Source: Romanomermis culicivorax
Lineage: Eukaryota; Nematoda; Enoplea; Mermithida; Mermithidae
Reading direction: 5' to 3'
Assembly (NCBI GenBank): GCA_963922205.1
Contig: CAWUHX010000405.1
Coordinates: 124,001-188,000, forward strand
DNA length: 64,000 bases
Made by a program: the position numbers and the translations under genes. The notes below the pieces were generated by a model, which saw only the letters and a program-made list of their open reading frames with translations, did no database searches and was not told the DNA's origin. Below, piece by piece: positions 57,427 to 64,000 of the stretch (within the stretch, counting starts at the first letter, position 1; the number at the start of each line of letters is the position of its first letter).

Positions 57427-58023
57427 CAGCGGTCCTTCGAAAAAGGGCGTCCTCGTCCTTGCTGTGGTTAGTGGTGAGGTTTGTGCGGCGTGTCCGTGGT
57501 CGTAGGTCGTTCCAAGGTGTGACGGCGAGTGGTCGAATAGGTCCATTGGGTTGTTGGCGGCTGGAGCCTTCTTTGATCGTAATTCGTTCGACAGTATGGT
57601 AACCAGAAATTGTTGATGCGTGAAGTTGCAGGCATTGAATATCCTGTGCGAAAGTCTAGAACACAGAAAAGAAAAATTTTCAGGGCGAGATGTAGGCTAT
57701 CGCAGAGGATGCACCCAGTGAGGTATAGATTATCGGGTTATCGCAGGGGATGCACCCAGTGAGGTGTAGGATATCGGGTTATCGCAGGGGATGCACCCAG
57801 TGAGGTGTAGGATATCGGGTTATCGCAGGGGATGCACCCAGTGAGGTGTAGGCTATCGCGGGGGATGCGCCTAAGATGTGATACTCTGGTTGCTGCACAT
57901 TCTCTTCTATCCACTAAGATCCAGCATGGATAAGAGTGGATACTTCATGAGGGGCACGGCGGTCCTTCGAAAAAAGGACGTCCTCGTCCGTAAGCAGGGA
58001 CAATGAAGAGAAGACATGTTGAA
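57427..58023 (-). repeat. Retroelement 3' untranslated region with 41-bp tandem repeat
   Basis: About four and a half copies of a 41-bp unit (GGTTATCGCAGGGGATGCAC then CCAGTGAGGTGTAGGATATC) lie at about 57685-57880. The array is bracketed by two copies of GGTCCTTCGAAAA...CGTCCTCGTCC (57431-57459 and 57961-57988). No clear polypurine tract abuts the LTR. Confidence 0.8.
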
Positions 58024-59046
58024 TTAGTGGTCGGGGACCTCTGCATCAAGATGTGGGTCAATCAAATTCAGTGTAAAGTCCCGACTTGTTGAAGGAAACA
58101 ACAAGGGTGCCGAATCCGCTGCCTGTGAAGTGGGAGGTGTATCCTCTGCTTCACTCGGTGGGTCAGGGGACACGTAAAGTCGAAGCTGGTTGACATGTAC
58201 AGTGTCTTCCTGATCCGTCTCGAGACGGAGTGTGACATTGGGATATGCCACACTTGTTACAAGATAGGGCCCATCGTAGATGGGCAGCAATTTAGGAGTG
58301 AGTCCACGTTTGCTGGAAGTGCGCAGTTTGAGCACCTGATCCCCTACTTTGTACGAGACATCTTGTGCCCTCCGGTCGTAAGACCGTGCATAGGCCTCCT
58401 GTGCTTTCTCAATCCGACTCTGGATTAAGGTTAACGCATTCGTGAAATGACGTTTGACCTCCATATCATATGAGGAAACATTAATGATATGGGCCGGAGG
58501 GTTGAATGAGAGCGCGGCATCAACAGGGAGCATGGGTGTGCGACCGTACATGAGTTCAAAGGGGGAGTACCCTGTTGACTCATTCATGCTGATATTGACG
58601 GCAAACACAGCGTATGGTAGGTGTTCATCCCAATCTGTATGTCCGTGGTGAACATACATACGTAGCCGTGTGGCTAGCCTCTGATTAGCTCTTTCCACCT
58701 TGCCGTTGGTCATCGGATGATAGGCGGTAGAGTGGATCTTCTTCGTTGAACAGATCGCAGTGATCTCAGTCATCAGTTTTGATGTGAAATCAGTGCCAGG
58801 ATCGGACTGAAGAATCTGCGGTGCCCCATGCCGGCAGACAATTTACCTTACAAACAGTCGGGCTATGGTGTGCGCAGTGATATCCGGAGTAGCAAAAGCC
58901 TCGACCCATTTCGTAAAGTAGTCGATGAAGACTACGATGAAATGGTTGCCAGCTTCGCTAGTGGTCATTGGTCCCATACAGTCGACACCTACCCGATGAA
59001 ATGGTCCCGTGATGGTGATGGGTTTCAGGGTCGCAGTGGTTTTCTG
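58024..59046 (-). pseudogene. Integrase core and C terminus, with nonsense codon
   Basis: This inserts reverse-transcribed DNA into the host genome. The minus-strand frame holds the first catalytic Asp (VDCMGPM, near 58990), the second (SDPGTDF, near 58800) and the third-residue region (HSTAYHPMTNGKVERANQRL, about 58740-58680), giving the D,D,E triad. Downstream is a GPY/F-type module (KVGDQVLKLR, then YDGPYLV) near 58340-58240 and a Ser/Pro-rich tail without a chromodomain. A TAA at 58843-58845 breaks the core. It shares frame with the zinc-binding part upstream. Confidence 0.88.
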
Positions 59047-59599
59047 TCAGGCGGGCTTATTCCATTGGCAAAGATCACACGGCTGACAGAAGGACTCGAC
59101 ATCCCGACTGAGGGAAGGCCAGTGGTATCTGCGAGCAATGAGCCGCGCAGTACGTTTAGCACCAAAGTGTCCAACTAAGATGTCATCATGATGAGCCCGG
59201 ATAATGGTAGTAACCATGGATCTGGGTATGACAATCTTGTTGGACTCGCCTGTCCATTTCTGAAGAACGTTATCCAACAGATGGTAGCCTCGCACATCAT
59301 TCTGGTCGCCCAGGGGCTTAAGAGAGCGAATGATGTCAGCTAAATCCGGATCCTCCAGCTGAGCAGCGAGAAGGTCGGGGTGCTGCGCACCAACTGATAT
59401 CTCGGCATAAGTCTCTGATCGTACCGGGCGCTCCGCGCCAGCAGTGATCGGTGCTGAAATACTTGATCACGCCAGGTGCTGCACACCATCGGTCAAAGTT
59501 CTCGATCTCGCCAGGTGCTGCACACCATCGGTGATCATCATAATATGTCCCTCAGGTCTGTAAAGGGGAGTAAGGCGTGATAATGCGTCAGCATTACCA
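59047..59599 (-). pseudogene. RNase H-integrase linker and integrase HHCC domain
   Basis: The frame 59295-59047 carries the HHCC zinc-binding motif (AHHDDILVGHFG, then CQPCDLCQW) and ends in TGA at 59047-59049, while homologous text continues in frame beyond it. Upstream (59300-59599) lies a linker with a 60-bp near-direct duplication of CGCCAGGTGCTGCACACCAT (59468-59531). The frame joining this to RNase H is shifted near 59612. Confidence 0.85.
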
Positions 59600-60577
59600 T
59601 TAGACTGACCTTTTTCGCGGCCGAATTGTCAGTTTGAATTCGGCGAGCGCGAGTCCCCATCGAGCGATCCGAGCAGAGGGGTTAGGCTTCTCCAACACTG
59701 CTTTGACCACTGTATGGTCAGTCTGAACGACCACCTCCTGCTGGAAGAGGTATGGCCAAAAGTGCTTGACGAAATGGACAACAGCGAGAGTTTCCAGTTC
59801 GGTAATGGAATAGTTTTTCTCGGCCGCTGTTAACCCTCGGCTGGCGTACGCGACAGGATGGTCGTATCCGAATTCGTCTAACTGGCTTAAAACCGCTCCT
59901 ATCCCTGAAATACTTGCATCAGTCTGAAGGATAAAGGATTTCGAGAAGTCCGGATGGCACAGGATAGGAGGGTTGGTCAGCAATCGGCGGAGTTCGTCGA
60001 ACGCCTCCTGCTGAGGTTTTGACCACTGGAAAGTGATTTCCTTCCGTAAGAGCTTGGTTAGTGGCTCGCTGAGCCGGGCACAACCAGGGATGAAACACCT
60101 GTAGTAAGACACGAGGCCGAGGAAGGACTTGATGTCTTTGGCGTTTTGTGGAATGGGTAGATTTTGGACGGCGGCCAGCTTGACTTGGTCCGGTTCTAGG
60201 CCGCTCTGTGAGATGCCATAGCCTAGGTACTCTACCTCTGAGTGCGAGAATTTGCACTTGCTCAGTCTGAGCTTCATTCCACCCTGGCGAAGATGGGCGA
60301 ACACATCTGCCAGGCGCTCAAGCATTTGGGTGTGAGAGTTCCCGAGCACCAAAATGTCATTGAGATAGGTCAGAACCGTGCGCCATTGGATTCCTGTAAG
60401 GAGAAGGTCCATGAGGCATTGAAATGTCCCTGGAGCGTTGCACAGACCGAAAGGCAGATAATTGAATTCGTAAAGTCCAATGGGCGTGTTGAATGCCGTC
60501 TTTTCTTTATCTGCCTCGGCAATCGGGATTGACCAATAAGCGTTAGCCTGATCAAGGGTAGTGAAGTACTTCATACC
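59600..60577 (-). pseudogene. Reverse transcriptase (fingers/palm to thumb) and RNase H
   Basis: This copies element RNA into DNA and degrades the template. The frame of 324 codons begins KYFTTLDQANAYW (first palm Asp). The catalytic box reads TYLNDILV at residues about 69-76: the first Asp of the usual YxDD is Asn (codon 60359-60361). Then come KCKFSHSEVEYLGY and FLGLVSYYRCF, the connection, and RNase H with QTDASI (219), an ITELETLAV Glu and QTDH (286). The upstream polyprotein stops at TAG (60578-60580), immediately before this frame and in register with it. The end is a frameshift near 59612. With the YLND change the copy should be inactive. Confidence 0.92.
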
Positions 60578-63500
60578 CTAGAGTGTGTCGAGGATGTCAT
60601 CTATCCGTGGGAGAGGGTAGACATCCTTTTTCGTGACCTCGTTAAGACCACGAAAATCAACACACATACGATGAGAACCGTTTTTCTTGCGCACCAGGAC
60701 AGTATTAGTAGCCCACGGTGACATGCTCGGCCGGATAATACCTTTCTCCTGGAGCGCCTTGACCTCCTGCATGATGAGATCCTTTTCCTTAGGTGAGGAC
60801 CGGTAAGGGAAATGGCGGACTGGGCGGGCATCGCCCGTGCTGATTTCGTGCTGGACGAGATCAGTGGAACCTGTGTCCTTTTCATCAAGAGCATAAAGGT
60901 CGGTGTATGCAACCAGTAGGTTGAGTAAGGCTGCCCGGTCCCGAGGGGAGATGTCCGGTGAGATTACAGCATTGGCCTCGACCCATTGATGATCGAGGAT
61001 GGTGTCTGAGTCGACCGGTGATCCCCGTGAGGGCTCACTATGCATCTGCACATGACCGATGGTCATGTGCGGGTAGAGAACCACGGAATGAGTATTCGGG
61101 TTAACTACCTGAAGTGGTATGTGACCGTTGGTCATGCTACTCACGCTCCCAGCAAAATATACATTTCCGTGAGATCCCGTGAGGTGCTTTGGGAAGAAGG
61201 CCACCTCAGGTACTTTCGTATAGATTGGCGGTACGGGTACAGTGAATCGTGTCAGGGAGCGAGGCTCCAGAATCACCAAGTCCTTCAGGGGCAAGGCGCC
61301 ATGAGCAGAAGGTGGGCTGTGGATGAGACCGTCACAGGGGATTTTGCTTTCCTTGAACTGGAGGAAAGATTTCTCCCAGTTCAAGCTGACACAATTGAAC
61401 CGGCCGAGGAAGTTTGTTCCCAGGACCAGTTCAGCTGAACAGTTCTCCTGTATCTGGACCTGATTCCATTCAGAGATATCAGCCACTGTTACTGTGATGT
61501 AGGCTGCTCCTAGCAGTGGGATCGGGGACCCGTTGGCTGCGATAGGACGAGCCCTGGTTTGTGTAAGTGTCAAGTTGGGCAGCTTGGCCGCTAACTTGTG
61601 GTCCAGGAGTGAGAAAACAGCTCCTGTGTCGACCAATGCCTTTGCTTCTACCCAGTTGTTGAGGAGAACTTTGATATGGGGTGTCCGAATATCATTTGGG
61701 TAGAAAGCAGAGACCACATGACCGGAATCAGGTGTGGTGGCACCACTAGTGTGTTTAGTCTTACCGGACCGCTTTGGAATGGGCAGTCCCGTACGACGTA
61801 GTAGACCTACTAGAGCGTATCCCACGGAAGGGTCCGGGTCATTTAGAAGGGTTGACTCGTCCTGTACCATGAGTACATGGTCTGAGTGGTCCCTTGGGCT
61901 CTGAGTAGCTCCTAGTGATTCAATCTCGGTGTCTGATAGCATTGGCGCGTTCGGCTTGGGTGATGCCGGGGCATCTGAATCACTTGGCTCACAGAATCGG
62001 CCTTTTTCTAGCGTAACTGGAGAATTTCCAGGCCGAGGTCGAGGGCAACCTGACCCGTGCAAGGTCGATGAATGACAACTTCCCTGTCTGGAGGAAGGCC
62101 GGTATCCCCTGGTTGACCCACGTGATGAGGCAACCGAGGAGGCCCGTGAGTGTGGCCGAGAGATGGACGAAGAACTGGACCGCGATCGTGATCCCGACCT
62201 GTGTGAGTTTCTTGATAGAGAACATGTGTTCTCCCACCAGGGGTCGATCTGGTCAATCTCTGGCGTGGTCAGCAGGAGGGGCAATTCTACTGCGTCCAGC
62301 CGACAAACATTACGTTGGTAGTCAAACATAATGTTCTTGAACTGTTCCAGAAAGTCCAGTCCGAGTATAAGGTCAACAGGTGCCCAGAAGGGAGACGTAG
62401 TCTTGCACACATGGAGATGTATATTGATCGGTGTGTTCGGCTGGCGGTTTCCGGGCAACATGATTTCATATGGTCCCGACAGGATGGTATGAACGGCTTT
62501 ATCATTGATGCTCATCAATGGGTTAAAGTCGTGATGTTGCTGGAACGCCATGACCACCTTCAGACTTTCTTTAGCCAATGCCTTGTGAAGACGTTGGCTA
62601 ATGATAGTGCGGGGGCAACCCGTGTCAAGGAAAGCAGGAGTTTCCTTGGTATCCAGCAGCACGACAAAACACGGTGTGATTCGGTGGAGCTGGGACGGCA
62701 TGTCGTTTTGCACGTAGTGAAAACCAATCCAGCGTTGGACTTTGCTGTAAAGACCCAACGGGGAGAAACGGCTAACAAACCGGACCTGTTTGTTCCGCAG
62801 ACGGTAGCTGAGATAATGAGATACACCAAGGTAGGCTAGGTATCCGACACCGATCAGCACTGTCAGGGTAATTAGGGTGTTAAAGATCAACTGAACCGGC
62901 CCGCTCAGGACAGCATGCAAGCCCTGAACGAGGTTGTGTTGTTGACCAGTAATCACATGGTTTGCTGCCAAACCGACACCTTCCAGGGAGGCCTTGATGT
63001 CGGTTCCTACCCCTGCAAAAGCCTGGTAGATGGCGTCTGGTTGCAGGGATAGACCAGCGGTAAAGTTTACCAGCCAGTTTAGTACTGCTTCAATTTGCTC
63101 AGTCTTGTAAACATACTGTTTAAAGAAGGCAAAGTTTGAAGGAGTCATCGCCAACTGGTCATGGAAGAGCGCTGGTGCATCAAAGTGAGTGATGTTGAAA
63201 CGCTGCTTCCAGAAGAGTTCCAGTGGGATGTGGCTCACATGAACCGTGCCAGACTCAGTAAACCAGCCCGAGCGATTTCGGAAAATCCCTGTAAAGTGGT
63301 GATGACACGGCACAATTGGGCTAGATTTAATGAGATCTGGACCACGGGGAGTGGCGAAATAGATGGTGCCGCCAACCTGTACAGGTAAGTACTTGTAGCA
63401 AACGTTTCCCACCCGGTACGAGTGGTAGACGTAGGTGGCGTTGACCTTCTGACACGGCCATATTGTCAGTGCATCGCCTGTGAATTCCGCCGTCAGGTCA

Positions 63501-64000
63501 TTCCTCTGGAGGAATGCCCGGGCACCCAATGTAGGGTCGAAGCGAAGCAACTGCCAAGTCAGATCAAGATAGCGTTGAGCATGAGAGCAGAGCTCAAGCC
63601 ACGTGAACCGGAAACCGTTAATTTCCGACTCCTTGATCTGCTGAGCCAGATAGTTCAGTTTGGCATTGACAGGATCGGGATGTGTGTCCTTTGCCAGCCT
63701 GAACAAGTTTTGGGTCAAATTGTATCGCCCGTGGATGCGTAGGAGAAGACCCTGATCTGTCCGGACTGTGGTGGAACGTAGTTCTGGGCACAGTTGGAAG
63801 ACATGGGAGTTTCCCGGGATCTTGAGGGCAACCTGTAGATCATCGATGATGACGTGGTTCCCTGACATGGACGCAGTGTAATTTCCCTTGGGGTGATAAT
63901 GACACCGCGCTGTGAAGTTTTGTGCAGGCCAGACAATGACCCCGTCTAGATTAGTGCACTGACCTGCAGTGGGACTGCATCCACCTACATCGCCTAAGGT
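60578..64000 (-). CDS. Env-like glycoprotein fused to two proteases and RT start (partial)
   Basis: The minus-strand frame is open from the window edge to TAG 60578-60580 (at least 1140 codons). Counting from the ATG at 63868: residues 1-325 are an ectodomain with Cys (27, 94, 139, 157, 188), N-glycosylation sites (50, 143, 198, 225, 268) and a Gly/Ala-rich amphipathic stretch (284-305). A membrane segment lies at 325-350 (LIFNTLITLTVLIGVGYLAY). A first aspartic protease spans about 397-525 (FLDTGCP; LILGLDFLEQF). A Ser/Arg-rich linker is at 553-615. A second protease spans about 730-840 (ALVDTGAVFSLL; LVLGTNFLGRF). RT begins at about 1010 (KGIIRPSMSPW; VRKKNGSHRMCVDFRGLNEV). The ectodomain type is uncertain; a negative-strand-virus-like glycoprotein is a guess. 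No gag domain is visible; it may lie beyond the edge. The true start is outside the window. Confidence 0.85.
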   Translation of the reverse strand, partial: TLGDVGGCSPTAGQCTNLDGVIVWPAQNFTARCHYHPKGNYTASMSGNHVIIDDLQVALKIPGNSHVFQLCPELRSTTVRTDQGLLLRIHGRYNLTQNLFRLAKDTHPDPVNAKLNYLAQQIKESEINGFRFTWLELCSHAQRYLDLTWQLLRFDPTLGARAFLQRNDLTAEFTGDALTIWPCQKVNATYVYHSYRVGNVCYKYLPVQVGGTIYFATPRGPDLIKSSPIVPCHHHFTGIFRNRSGWFTESGTVHVSHIPLELFWKQRFNITHFDAPALFHDQLAMTPSNFAFFKQYVYKTEQIEAVLNWLVNFTAGLSLQPDAIYQAFAGVGTDIKASLEGVGLAANHVITGQQHNLVQGLHAVLSGPVQLIFNTLITLTVLIGVGYLAYLGVSHYLSYRLRNKQVRFVSRFSPLGLYSKVQRWIGFHYVQNDMPSQLHRITPCFVVLLDTKETPAFLDTGCPRTIISQRLHKALAKESLKVVMAFQQHHDFNPLMSINDKAVHTILSGPYEIMLPGNRQPNTPINIHLHVCKTTSPFWAPVDLILGLDFLEQFKNIMFDYQRNVCRLDAVELPLLLTTPEIDQIDPWWENTCSLSRNSHRSGSRSRSSSSSISRPHSRASSVASSRGSTRGYRPSSRQGSCHSSTLHGSGCPRPRPGNSPVTLEKGRFCEPSDSDAPASPKPNAPMLSDTEIESLGATQSPRDHSDHVLMVQDESTLLNDPDPSVGYALVGLLRRTGLPIPKRSGKTKHTSGATTPDSGHVVSAFYPNDIRTPHIKVLLNNWVEAKALVDTGAVFSLLDHKLAAKLPNLTLTQTRARPIAANGSPIPLLGAAYITVTVADISEWNQVQIQENCSAELVLGTNFLGRFNCVSLNWEKSFLQFKESKIPCDGLIHSPPSAHGALPLKDLVILEPRSLTRFTVPVPPIYTKVPEVAFFPKHLTGSHGNVYFAGSVSSMTNGHIPLQVVNPNTHSVVLYPHMTIGHVQMHSEPSRGSPVDSDTILDHQWVEANAVISPDISPRDRAALLNLLVAYTDLYALDEKDTGSTDLVQHEISTGDARPVRHFPYRSSPKEKDLIMQEVKALQEKGIIRPSMSPWATNTVLVRKKNGSHRMCVDFRGLNEVTKKDVYPLPRIDDILDTL

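Noticed and set aside
57690..57880. CRISPR-like regular array
   Set aside because: The 41-bp units are contiguous without unique spacers and lie in the untranslated region of a eukaryotic retroelement.
59420..59440. GGGCGCTCCGCGCC in the retroelement linker as another hairpin-module copy
   Set aside because: It lacks the flanking TCAAAATTTT context and lies in coding sequence; similarity to the module is probably chance.
62315..62839. 174-codon + strand frame, and similar frames at 61040-61438 and 63422-63742
   Set aside because: Antisense shadows of the retroelement polyprotein, whose minus frame is continuous and has clear motifs.

Overview
The window is gene-poor, AT-rich eukaryotic DNA, packed with transposons and carrying short GT-AG introns. 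It looks like an invertebrate. A small secreted DB-module protein, a domain I know mainly from nematodes and arthropods, makes an ecdysozoan (probably an arthropod) the best guess. That is inference; no species can be named from sequence alone.

Host genes. Three loci can be supported by splice sites and reading frame. (1) A + strand gene of unknown function has at least two coding exons (3810-4129 and 11740-12279) with matching phase, separated by a 7.6 kb intron full of transposons. Weaker upstream exons are possible. (2) A minus strand DB-domain gene (34586-33080) has three phase-0 exons starting with a signal peptide; most of it is too short to show as open frames. (3) A complete six-exon Arl8 small GTPase gene runs on the minus strand (39357-37512).

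Mobile elements occupy much of the rest. 1-13 kb holds a hAT derivative with a BED finger (2509-3563), a Tc1/mariner-like element (5072-5749) and many small elements with 8-bp target duplications. 14.9-20.4 kb is a three-level nest: an old MITE was split by a 5 kb hAT transposon, which was later hit by a 2 kb element. 20.4-24.5 kb is more MITEs and a long-inverted-repeat element. 24.9-26.1 kb is a decayed DDE-type transposase-like gene. 26.4-29 kb is tandem repeat with a 1.43 kb solo LTR inside it. 29.5-31 kb holds Harbinger-like and Tc1-like MITEs. 39.7-54.4 kb is a dense field of nested CAGGG-type and ACATGTATG-type elements, a foldback element with TTAGGC-like filler, and a tRNA-derived (SINE-like) segment inside a second foldback.

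The most unusual object is the decayed LTR retroelement entering from the right edge (56026-64000, minus strand). One continuous frame encodes an Env-like membrane glycoprotein, an aspartic protease, a Ser/Arg-rich linker, a second aspartic protease and reverse transcriptase. RNase H and integrase follow after a stop and a frameshift. Env ahead of Pol, and two DTG proteases, is not the ordinary gag-pol-env layout. Its 3' LTR (56026-57426) is a diverged relative of the solo LTR at 27277-28707.

A recurring hairpin module (GGCGC-TTC-GCGCC) appears about 20 times in otherwise different non-autonomous elements and is the main unexplained small-scale pattern.
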